Part shown: positions 7,012 through 14,827 of the stretch, piece by piece
Position numbering within the stretch: the first letter of the stretch is position 1
Layout of the letters: each line of letters starts with the position of its first letter
Notes under the pieces: generated by a model
The model's input: the letters and a program-made list of their open reading frames with translations, nothing else
Told to the model about the DNA's origin: nothing
Databases searched by the model: none
Translations under genes and position numbers: made by a program
Origin: JAXLQL01 sp046331625
Lineage (GTDB): Bacteria; Acidobacteriota; Terriglobia; Bryobacterales; Bryobacteraceae
Reading direction: 5' to 3'
Length of the DNA: 64,000 nucleotides
Assembly: GCA_046331625.1 (NCBI GenBank)
Contig: JAXLQL010000010.1
Span: 222,523 to 286,522, forward strand

Positions 7012-9342
7012 TCACTGGGTGGAACGTTTTTTAGCGACCGTTTCCGCGTACGATTGGGCCAAACGGCGGGTGAGTGTGGGCATGTCCCAGTGTTCTTCCA
7101 CCAGGCGCCGCGCGCGCTCGGCCATGGCGCGAGCCTTGGCGGGATCGGCAAATAAGTCGAGGATGTGCTGGGCGAACTCGGTCGGATTGTCAGCCAGCGC
7201 ACAGACCTCGCCGTCGCGCTCGGCCAAGCCTTCCGCGCCCACCATGGTGGAGACCACCGGAATCCCGCTCGCGAAGGCTTCGAGCAGCTTCACGCGGACT
7301 CCGGATCCGGCCAGGATAGGGCAGATGAACACTGCGTACTCGCCGAGCGGGGCGAGGATGTCGTCGACGTAACCGCGGAGGTCGATCGCTTCGCCGAAAT
7401 CGGGGAGCGAGTACTTGGGCGGGGGATCGCTGCCAATCACCACCAGCCGCGCTTCCGGACATCCTGCCATCACGTGCGGCAGAGCGTGATTCACGAACCA
7501 GTAGAGCGCTTCCTGATTCGGCAAGTGGCGGAAGCTGCCGAGAAAGAGCATGGTCTTCGGCTTGCGTCCATCGAAGCGGCAGGGATAAGCGGAGGCGGTG
7601 ACGCCGGCGCGAAGCTCGTGGTCCACGCGCGGGGCGAGCGCCGGTGCGAATTGCAGCAGGTAGTCGCGGTTGGAGGCGCTGCAGACTTGCACGCGGTCAA
7701 AGCGCGGGAGCTCGGTGAGCTCATAGCGCAGCGAGCGCAAGTACTCGTAGGAAGCCGCGGCGCGCTTCATCGCTCCGCGCATGTGCGGAAGCTGGCGGCC
7801 GATCGACTGGAAGTAGAGATCGTGCTCGAACAGGATCTGAGCAATGCGGCGGAACTCGCAGCGATACTGGCCCATGGGCAGGTACTCGAGCTGCACCACG
7901 TCGATCGATTGGAGGTAGATCTGCCGGTGGATGAGCCACTCGAGATCGCCGTTTTGGTACTCCACCACGGCATGCGGATTCACGGCTCCGAAGCTGTGCG
8001 TCTGACCTTCGAGGCGAACCAGAAACTCGGCCGAGCCGCACTTCGCCGCCAAGTCGTCATGCGGCGCGATCTCCTTGGGTTCATCCACCAACACGAGCAG
8101 GTGGAGACGGCACAGAGGGGCGAGTTCGGAACATGTTTGAAACATAAACACGCCCCCGCCGTGTACGGGCGGGCAGATCGGATAAGGCGAGACGAAGAGT
8201 ACGTTTAGCCGCTCGGGCTTGACTGGCAGCGCGGCGAAGCGGTCTCGGAAGTAGCCTCCCAGCGGGCGGCGGAAAGTTTCCGTGTCGGAAATCGCCGCCA
8301 AGCTCCGTGCGCGCCACCGCGAGCGCAACGCGCCGGGAAGCTGCAGGAATGCGCGGCCGAGCGCGGACAAGTTCGGGCGCTCGAGCGAATTGCCGAACGG
8401 CAGCGAGAGCAAGGCTCCTGCCCAGGCGAAGACAAAGTGCGAGAAGATGCGGCCTGGCTCGTGGATGTTCTTCCAGGCGAACAGCACGAAGTTCTTGCGC
8501 ACCACGTTGTCTATGAACTCACGCGAGAACTTCTTGCCGATGGTGCCGCGGTGCTCGTGCCAGACGTGTGACGCCGGCTGATAGAGCACCTTCCAGCCGC
8601 GCTTCCATGCTCCGAAGCCGAGGTCGGTGTCTTCGAGATAGAACGGCTTCAGCAACTCGTCGAAGCCGCCGAGCTCGAGAAACTTCCGGCGATCGAAGGC
8701 GCACGATCCGCCGCCGCCGTAGAAGCACGGGAACAGCCGGTCGACTTTGTCGTCGAGCCGGTGGCGTACGCGCAGCCAGCCATTTTTCCACCAGGCTTGG
8801 GTAAGTCCGGTTTCCTCGCGCGGCTTCTGCGGATCGGAGAAGAAGATCTGGCACGATACGGCGAACACCGTCTCATCGCTGAAGCCGGCCAGCAGCGGCG
8901 CCAGAAAATCCGGCGCCACGCGCATATCGGAATTGAGCAGCACCACCACGTCATTGCGGGCGGCGCGGAATCCGGCATTCGATCCGCCGCCGAAGCCGAG
9001 ATTCTCCGGCAGCGCGACGACATTGACCTGAGGGAACCGCTCGCGAATGAACTGCGCCGAGCCGTCAGTGGATCCGTTATCCACCACCACGATTTCGTTT
9101 TCCGCGTTGCCGGCCAGCGCTTCCACCACGCTCGGGAGGTACTTGTCGAGCAGGTCACGGCCGTTCCAGTTGGGGATCACCACCGAGGCTGCATCGGTTC
9201 GCGGGCGCGAGTCCGCCGGAGCGCGCTTGCGGCCGGCCACCATCCAGAGCAGGTCCGCTAGAGCGACAGCGATGAGCGGGATCCCAACCAGTAGCGGGGA
9301 CAATAGCAACAGGGGAATCGCGCGAAGCGTGCGGACGAGCAT
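7012..9342 (-). CDS. Bifunctional glycosyltransferase: GT2 domain fused to GT4 (group 1) domain
   Basis: A 776-aa protein. An N-terminal hydrophobic segment (residues ~10-33) anchors it to the membrane. Residues ~48-290 form a GT2 (GT-A fold) domain: SVVIPNWNGRDLLDKYL, VVVDNGSTDGSAQF, the DxD-like LLNSDMRV and FYLEDTDLGF near the acceptor site. From ~385 onwards comes a GT-B type group 1 domain (VLFVSPYPICPPVHGGGVF, KTMLFLGSFRHLPNQEALYW, then CPILAGSGVRVKLLEAFASG and the conserved Glu of the GT4 EX7E region). It probably adds two successive sugars to a surface polysaccharide or lipid-linked glycan. No polysaccharide cluster surrounds it. Confidence 0.87.
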   Translation of the reverse strand: MLVRTLRAIPLLLLSPLLVGIPLIAVALADLLWMVAGRKRAPADSRPRTDAASVVIPNWNGRDLLDKYLPSVVEALAGNAENEIVVVDNGSTDGSAQFIRERFPQVNVVALPENLGFGGGSNAGFRAARNDVVVLLNSDMRVAPDFLAPLLAGFSDETVFAVSCQIFFSDPQKPREETGLTQAWWKNGWLRVRHRLDDKVDRLFPCFYGGGGSCAFDRRKFLELGGFDELLKPFYLEDTDLGFGAWKRGWKVLYQPASHVWHEHRGTIGKKFSREFIDNVVRKNFVLFAWKNIHEPGRIFSHFVFAWAGALLSLPFGNSLERPNLSALGRAFLQLPGALRSRWRARSLAAISDTETFRRPLGGYFRDRFAALPVKPERLNVLFVSPYPICPPVHGGGVFMFQTCSELAPLCRLHLLVLVDEPKEIAPHDDLAAKCGSAEFLVRLEGQTHSFGAVNPHAVVEYQNGDLEWLIHRQIYLQSIDVVQLEYLPMGQYRCEFRRIAQILFEHDLYFQSIGRQLPHMRGAMKRAAASYEYLRSLRYELTELPRFDRVQVCSASNRDYLLQFAPALAPRVDHELRAGVTASAYPCRFDGRKPKTMLFLGSFRHLPNQEALYWFVNHALPHVMAGCPEARLVVIGSDPPPKYSLPDFGEAIDLRGYVDDILAPLGEYAVFICPILAGSGVRVKLLEAFASGIPVVSTMVGAEGLAERDGEVCALADNPTEFAQHILDLFADPAKARAMAERARRLVEEHWDMPTLTRRLAQSYAETVAKKRSTQ

Positions 9343-9488
9343 CGAAAGCCGAACCTACAGGATAGTCTCTGCTACCATTGGCTGCTGGAAGATTCGTCCT
9401 GCAAACTTTTGGAGGCCGAACCGGGGGGCAGTCCCAGTACGAAGCCCCTATGTCCAGGCGATCACGGGAGAGAGAGAATAAGGCGTTC

Positions 9489-10490
9489 ATGCACATCGTG
9501 GTACCTCATCGGGTGGCACTGTTGGCGGGGCGCGCGAGCCTGGTCTTGGCGCTGGCTTCGTTCGGTTGGAGTGTCTGGTGTCTCAACGGCGCCTGGCACG
9601 CTCACCCGGCGTTTCGCGATCCAGGCGTCCAGCGTTGGGGCGCGGCCACGGCGCTCGCCGCTGCTTGCATCCTGAGTCTGCTGTATGCCGAGCGTAGCGC
9701 CTTGCGTCCAGGCATTCGGCTACGCTGGTGGCAATCGGCGGTGGAGGCTTCGACCGATGGCGTGTTTCTCACCGATCGGCACCTGCGCATTGTCGATTGC
9801 AATGATCGCTGCCGCGAAATGTTGGGATTTTCGCGCCGTGAGCTCCGGGGGCAGGGACTCGAGTGCATCCTTCCCTTCGAACCAGGGCTGCAGTTACAAG
9901 CGGCGCAATCGACGGAGCGTTTTTCGCACGCGCGGGTGCGGGCGATGCATCGCGACGGAAGCCGCATTTGGCTCGACGTGTATCTGCATTTTCACCGCTT
10001 CGGGCGCAAGCATGGTTACATCGCGTTTGCACGGGCATCCAATACGCAGAGTCCCAGCGAGCCGCTTTACCGCGAGGAAGTGCGGTTCCTGACGAACCTG
10101 CTCGATTTTGCCCCGGCCGTGTTCCTTGCCATGGACAGCCGCGGGTGCGTGGTGCGGATGAGCGAAACAGCGGAGCAGATTCTGGGCTACTCGGCGGCCG
10201 AGATCCGGCTCACGCCGTATTGGCAGATGTTCCTGCAGGGCGCCGAAGCCGGACAGGCGCAGTCCGAGTTCCAGATGCTCGACCGTAACTTCGCCACCGA
10301 CAGCCATCGCGTGGCTCTGCCGACAGTGGATCAGACTTGGAAGACGCGCTCTGGTGTGTACCGCAGATTACGTTGGACGCGGAATTTGGTGCTCGACGAG
10401 AAGGGTGCGCTGACGCATGTGATCGCAGTGGGGCATCCCGTGGAGGCAGTGGCGGCTGCCGTGCCGGGCAAGGTGCTGCAGGCGTCCTGA
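9489..10490 (+). CDS. Membrane-anchored protein with two PAS domains, no visible output domain
   Basis: About 333 aa. Two hydrophobic segments in the first ~75 residues (LLAGRASLVLALASFGWSVW and AATALAAACILSLLYAE) are followed by one PAS domain (AVEASTDGVFLTDRHLRIVD through the DVYLHFHRFG strand). A second PAS domain follows (LLDFAPAVFLAMDSRGCVVR, then SAAEIRLTPYWQMFL). The protein ends after the second PAS with no kinase, GGDEF or HTH, so it is a sensor without its own effector or works through a partner. ATG 9489 is chosen because a purine-rich stretch (GGGAGAGAGAG) lies just upstream; ATG 9450 and 9378 are alternatives. It is divergent from the glycosyltransferase gene. Confidence 0.75.
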   Translation: MHIVVPHRVALLAGRASLVLALASFGWSVWCLNGAWHAHPAFRDPGVQRWGAATALAAACILSLLYAERSALRPGIRLRWWQSAVEASTDGVFLTDRHLRIVDCNDRCREMLGFSRRELRGQGLECILPFEPGLQLQAAQSTERFSHARVRAMHRDGSRIWLDVYLHFHRFGRKHGYIAFARASNTQSPSEPLYREEVRFLTNLLDFAPAVFLAMDSRGCVVRMSETAEQILGYSAAEIRLTPYWQMFLQGAEAGQAQSEFQMLDRNFATDSHRVALPTVDQTWKTRSGVYRRLRWTRNLVLDEKGALTHVIAVGHPVEAVAAAVPGKVLQAS

Positions 10491-10547
10491 GGCGAGTCCG
10501 TTCGCTTTTTTACAAAATCTTCGAAACTCCGCGACATCTTCTTGGCG

Positions 10548-10605
10548 CGAATCCTTCAAGATCGTATGGAACTCTCGTAAGAGACAGTTCGACGGGAAGG
10601 ATTCG
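10548..10605 (+). promoter_or_regulatory. Long stem-loop in the leader of the tail-tube-like gene
   Basis: CGAATCCTTC at 10548-10557 is exactly complementary to GAAGGATTCG at 10596-10605, and the 38-nt interval contains a smaller imperfect stem (GAACT...AGTTC). The structure ends a few bases before the ribosome site AAAGGAG (about 10608) of the 10623 gene, so folding could affect its translation. No T-run follows, so it is not an intrinsic terminator. Confidence 0.45.
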
Positions 10606-10622
10606 GTAAAGGAGCTATCGCA

Positions 10623-11435
10623 ATGGGCAAGCAACAACTCGGGCAAACCCAACATCTTCTGGAGTTGGACGGGCGGATCGCCTGCCGCATCCATGATTTC
10701 GACAGCGTGGGCCTGACGGGTGGTTCGCGTGCCGCCGGAAGGCCCATGAACTTCTCCATCGGCGCCGGGACATCTTCCGATGTCTTTCGGTGGATCGCCA
10801 AATCCACGGCGGAAGGCGCGAGGAAATCGGGAGCGATCATCGCGATGAACTCATCGCTTCAATCGGTGCTTCGGCTTCGCTTTCTGAACGCCCTGATCGC
10901 GTCCATCGGCATCCCCGAGTTGAGTCCGGCCATTGGCAATGGCTACCTGAGGCTCGGGATTCTTCCGGAACAGTTCACCGAAGTGATCGGCCAGGAGAAG
11001 GTCAATCCGGGGGTGCACGGAGGCTCATTCGGGCCACTACGTACGGGCTCGTTTCGCCTGGCCATCGAGGGCCTGGAAAAGGACTGCGCTCATGTGAAAC
11101 GCATCTTGCCGTTCGCCATCCGGACCAAGACCAAGGGTCTCTATGTGGGATCGAGCACCGCGCCGGCTTTCGAGCCGACCGGAAGCGAAGTTCCCAACCT
11201 CGTATTGGAGCTTCCGGCCGCGCAAGCAGTCGAGATGTGGGCTTGGCACGAGGCCACCCTCGCCGGATCGCCGCAAACCGCGACGAAGAATGGAACGCTA
11301 CAACTGGCTCCCGGCTCCGGTCATTCGTCCCCGAAGATCGATCTTCGAGGACTGAGTATCGTCAGCGTCTCGAAGGGAAGCGGCGTTGCCCGCGTGGAAC
11401 TGGCCTGCGAGTCGATGATGGTGTCGGCGGGGTGA
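10623..11435 (+). CDS. Contractile-tail tube-like protein (T4 gp19-like fold, apparently duplicated)
   Basis: A 270-aa soluble protein with no signal peptide. The first half has the pattern of gp19-like tail tube proteins: a glycine-rich strand ending in SIGAGTSSDVFRWI, then KSGAIIAM, LRLRFLNALIASIGIPELSP and LRLGILPEQFTEV. The second half repeats it loosely: KRILPFAIRTKTK, VEMWAWHEATLAG, KNGTLQLAPG and a final strand pair. Such proteins form the inner tube of phage tails, extracellular contractile injection systems and T6SS. No sheath, baseplate, spike or ATPase gene is nearby, so this is an orphan tube-like protein of unknown role. Good ribosome site AAAGGAG upstream; monocistronic. Confidence 0.6.
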   Translation: MGKQQLGQTQHLLELDGRIACRIHDFDSVGLTGGSRAAGRPMNFSIGAGTSSDVFRWIAKSTAEGARKSGAIIAMNSSLQSVLRLRFLNALIASIGIPELSPAIGNGYLRLGILPEQFTEVIGQEKVNPGVHGGSFGPLRTGSFRLAIEGLEKDCAHVKRILPFAIRTKTKGLYVGSSTAPAFEPTGSEVPNLVLELPAAQAVEMWAWHEATLAGSPQTATKNGTLQLAPGSGHSSPKIDLRGLSIVSVSKGSGVARVELACESMMVSAG

Positions 11436-11517
11436 AGCGCGAGGTTGGGGGGCGTAGATTCGGAGCCACGCCGCGAGGCGATTGCGCGCGGCAGGTGGGT
11501 TCGATAGCATCGAATCC

Positions 11518-14500
11518 GTGCGTTCCCTAACAATTGCCATTCTCCTCGCCGCGGCGGCGAGTTCCGCATTCGCGCAAGCCGTCTCCGCCACTCTTTACAC
11601 ACTGGTGCGGGATTCCTCTGGAGCCGCTATCGCCGGTGCGAAGGTCACCGTGGTCAACCAGAACACCAATTACACGCGCGACCAGTTGACCGGCAACACC
11701 GGCGAATGTCTCTTCGCTTCGCTCCCATTGGGACAGTACAGGGTCAGCGTCGAGAACGCCGGCTTCGACGCCTTCTCGCAGGAAGGCATCACCCTGCAGG
11801 TGGACCAGCAGGCGCGGCTCGAGATCACGCTCCGCGTCGGCCAGGTTTCCGACAGGGTGTCGGTGACGGCCGAGGCGCCGCTCGTCAACTCGCTCAACGG
11901 CGAGATCAGCCAAGTGGTGGAACGCCGCCAAGTGGAGCAGCTCCCGCTCAACGGGCGAAATTTCACCCAGCTCATTCAGCTCACCAGCGGCACCACCACG
12001 GGCGCAACCGGCGACACGCAGAACAATCTGGTGATCAATCAATTCCGCGGGCCCACCAACTTCACCGCAAACGGCATGCGCACGCTCTACAACAACTTCG
12101 TTCTCGACGGCGTGGACAACAACGAGAGCGCGTGGAACTTCGGTGGCGTGGTGATTCTTCCGGTGGTCGACGCGATCCAGGAGTTCAAGGTCGCCACCGG
12201 CAACTTTTCTTCTGAATTCGGGCGAGCCGCCGGCGGAGTGGTGAACGTCCAAACGCGAGCGGGGTCGAATGATTTTCACGGCAACCTGTTCGAGTTCTTC
12301 CGCAACAGCAACCTCGATGGAAATGACTTCTTCAACAACGCTTCCGGCCGCGCCCGGCCGGCGTTTCGCCAAAATCAGTTCGGGGGCACCTTCGGCGGAC
12401 CCGTGATCCGCAACCGTGTGTTCTTCTTCGGCGACTACCAGGGCGCGCGCATGCGGCGCGAGTTGACCTTTCTGACGTCGGTACCCACCGCAGAAGCACG
12501 AACGGGCGACTTCACCAACCGGCTGTTTCCAGTAATCTACGATCCCGCCACGACGCGCGCCAATCCGGCCGGCGGAGGCGTAACCCGCGATCCGTTCGCC
12601 GACCGCCGCATCCCGGCCAGCCGCTTCGATCCAGTCTCGCTTCGCTTCCTCGATTTCTATCCGATACCCAACACCAACCCCGGCGGGATCGCTCTCAACT
12701 TTCTGAACAATCCCAAGTGGAGCCGCCAGGGCGACCAAGGCGACATTCGCATCGACGCCAGCCTCGGCAATCGTGGAACCATGTTCGGCCGCTACTCCAC
12801 CGATAGCTCGAGCCAGGCATTTCCCAACGATCTGACCACAGCCAAGAATCCGTTCGGCGGAGGCGGCCGCGGCAACAACATTGACTTGCGCGCGCAGAAC
12901 TTCGCCTACAACCTGACCTACCTGTTGAAGCCCACCCTGGTGCTCGAAGGGCGGCTGGGGCTTTCGCGCTTCAACTTCCGCGGCCTTCCGTTGGGAGCGG
13001 GCGATGCTGCCGCGTCCGCACTGCAGGTTCCCGGAGTGGCAGGCGGAGTCGGGGTAGTGTCGGCCACTGCGCTCACCATCCCGGGACTCACGGCGTTCGG
13101 GCCCACCACCGGCGTGCCCAATTTCTCGGCACAAACCGTGTTCCAGTATGTGGGCAACGTCACTTATACCCGGCAACGCCACACGGTCAAGGCCGGAGGC
13201 GATTTCCGCAGGCTGCGCCGCAACAACTTTCTGATTTCAGCGCAGCCGGCCGGGTCGTTCAATTTCTCTCCGAATTGGACCAGCCAGACCGGCGTTGGAG
13301 GCGGGCAGGCGATCGCCTCTTTTCTTCTGGGCTTGCCCGATACCATCACACGCGGACAGATTCAGGGAGGCGTGGGCAGGCGCAACATCGAGTTCGGCGC
13401 TTACCTGCAGGATGACTACAAGGTGAACTCGCGGCTCAGCCTGAGCTACGGCGTTCGCTATGACCTCTATACGCCGTGGTACGAAGTGCATGACCGCATG
13501 AGCATGCTGGATTTCCAAACCGGGCGCGTGGTGCTGGCCTCGGCGAGTCCGTTCGGCCGTGGACTGCGGCAATCGAACCCGCGAAACTTCGCGCCACGGC
13601 TGGGCCTGGCCTACCGGTTGCCGGATTCGACGCGGACCGTGCTGCGCGCCGGCTACGGCATTTCGTACATCGAAGAGTTCGGCGGCAACGGCAGCAATCC
13701 GATTCAGAATCCGCCGAACGCGTTCACGCAAAACGTGGTCTACTCCACCACTGCCGCACCGCAGGCGCGCTTGCGCGATGGAGTTCCCGCGGCCGCTCCG
13801 CTCGACCTCAGGAATCCTTCGGGGCTCTATCGATTCATCGTTCCCTACGGCGTGCCGGCGTATGCGCAGCAGTGGGACGTGAGTATCCAGCGGGAACTCG
13901 GCCGCGATTGGTTGATCGATGCGTCGTACGTGGGCAGCAAGGGAACGCACTTGCTGATCGGGACCGATCCGAATCAGCCGCTGCCGGGCTCCACGGCGAT
14001 TGCACAGCGCCGGCCACTGTTCTCCGTGGCGCCGAATGTTACGGTGACGGTGGGCGACTCGATCGGCAACTCCACCTATCACTCGGGCCAATGGAAATTG
14101 CAGAAGCGGTCCTCACGAGGTTATTATTTGCTGGCTTCCTACACGTGGGCCAAGACGATCAGCGACGGTGAATCGGACCTTTCCAATGGAACGCCGAACG
14201 TGGGGCGCTTCGGCATGGCGCAAGACGCGCGGAATCGCGCGGCCGAGAAGAGTCTCTCCGATACCGATGTGCGGCATCGTTTCGTGACCAGCTACGGCTA
14301 CGAGCTCCCATTCGGCAAGGGCAAGCAGTGGCTGAACCAGGGAGCGGCGATCAACCGGTTCGCCGGTGGCTGGCAGTTGGCTGGAATCGTCACGTTGTCC
14401 ACGGGAAATCCTTATGACATCGTGATGAACGCGAGCACGGCCAACACGGGAACGAGTCAGCGCCCCAACCGGCTCACCAGTGGGCGGCTCGATAGTCCAG

Positions 14501-14802
14501 GGCTGGCGAGCTACTTCAATTCCGCAGCGTTTGCCGCTCCAGCAGCGTTCACGTGGGGCAACTCGGGGCGCAACATTCTGATTGGCCCGCCGCTGCGGAC
14601 CTTCGATATCTCGGCGATCAAGGACACTTCGTTCACCGAACGCGTGCGGCTGCAGTTCCGCACGGACTTCTTCAACGCGTTCAATACCCCGCAATTCAAT
14701 CCGCCGAACAACTCGATCGGCACGCCTCAGGCGGGCACGATCAGTTCGACGCGATTTTCGACGAACCGGCAGATTCAGTTCGTGTTGAAGATGTTCTTCT
14801 GA
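11518..14802 (+). CDS. Oar-type TonB-dependent receptor with carboxypeptidase-regulatory-like N-terminal domain
   Basis: A 1094-aa outer-membrane protein. A GTG start gives a good signal peptide (VRSLTIAILLAAAASSAFAQ). Residues ~20-105 are the beta-sandwich CarboxypepD_reg-like domain (GAKVTVVNQNTNYTRDQLTG). The TonB plug follows (LPLNGRNFTQLIQLTSGTTT, then FVLDGVDNNESAW and SSEFGRAAGGVVNVQTRAGS), then a long barrel ending RQIQFVLKMFF. The ELPLNGRNF-type plug motif and ~1100 aa length are typical of the acidobacterial receptor expansion, thought to import oligosaccharides or other large nutrients. The extra 12 codons to an upstream ATG lack signal-peptide character, hence GTG 11518. It stands alone. 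Confidence 0.92.
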   Translation: MRSLTIAILLAAAASSAFAQAVSATLYTLVRDSSGAAIAGAKVTVVNQNTNYTRDQLTGNTGECLFASLPLGQYRVSVENAGFDAFSQEGITLQVDQQARLEITLRVGQVSDRVSVTAEAPLVNSLNGEISQVVERRQVEQLPLNGRNFTQLIQLTSGTTTGATGDTQNNLVINQFRGPTNFTANGMRTLYNNFVLDGVDNNESAWNFGGVVILPVVDAIQEFKVATGNFSSEFGRAAGGVVNVQTRAGSNDFHGNLFEFFRNSNLDGNDFFNNASGRARPAFRQNQFGGTFGGPVIRNRVFFFGDYQGARMRRELTFLTSVPTAEARTGDFTNRLFPVIYDPATTRANPAGGGVTRDPFADRRIPASRFDPVSLRFLDFYPIPNTNPGGIALNFLNNPKWSRQGDQGDIRIDASLGNRGTMFGRYSTDSSSQAFPNDLTTAKNPFGGGGRGNNIDLRAQNFAYNLTYLLKPTLVLEGRLGLSRFNFRGLPLGAGDAAASALQVPGVAGGVGVVSATALTIPGLTAFGPTTGVPNFSAQTVFQYVGNVTYTRQRHTVKAGGDFRRLRRNNFLISAQPAGSFNFSPNWTSQTGVGGGQAIASFLLGLPDTITRGQIQGGVGRRNIEFGAYLQDDYKVNSRLSLSYGVRYDLYTPWYEVHDRMSMLDFQTGRVVLASASPFGRGLRQSNPRNFAPRLGLAYRLPDSTRTVLRAGYGISYIEEFGGNGSNPIQNPPNAFTQNVVYSTTAAPQARLRDGVPAAAPLDLRNPSGLYRFIVPYGVPAYAQQWDVSIQRELGRDWLIDASYVGSKGTHLLIGTDPNQPLPGSTAIAQRRPLFSVAPNVTVTVGDSIGNSTYHSGQWKLQKRSSRGYYLLASYTWAKTISDGESDLSNGTPNVGRFGMAQDARNRAAEKSLSDTDVRHRFVTSYGYELPFGKGKQWLNQGAAINRFAGGWQLAGIVTLSTGNPYDIVMNASTANTGTSQRPNRLTSGRLDSPGLASYFNSAAFAAPAAFTWGNSGRNILIGPPLRTFDISAIKDTSFTERVRLQFRTDFFNAFNTPQFNPPNNSIGTPQAGTISSTRFSTNRQIQFVLKMFF

Positions 14803-14827
14803 GCCACGGCTTCCTGCTGGAGGTGGC

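Noticed and set aside
11527..13182. 551-aa minus-strand open frame opposite the large receptor
   Set aside because: Shadow frame; no recognisable family and no start context.
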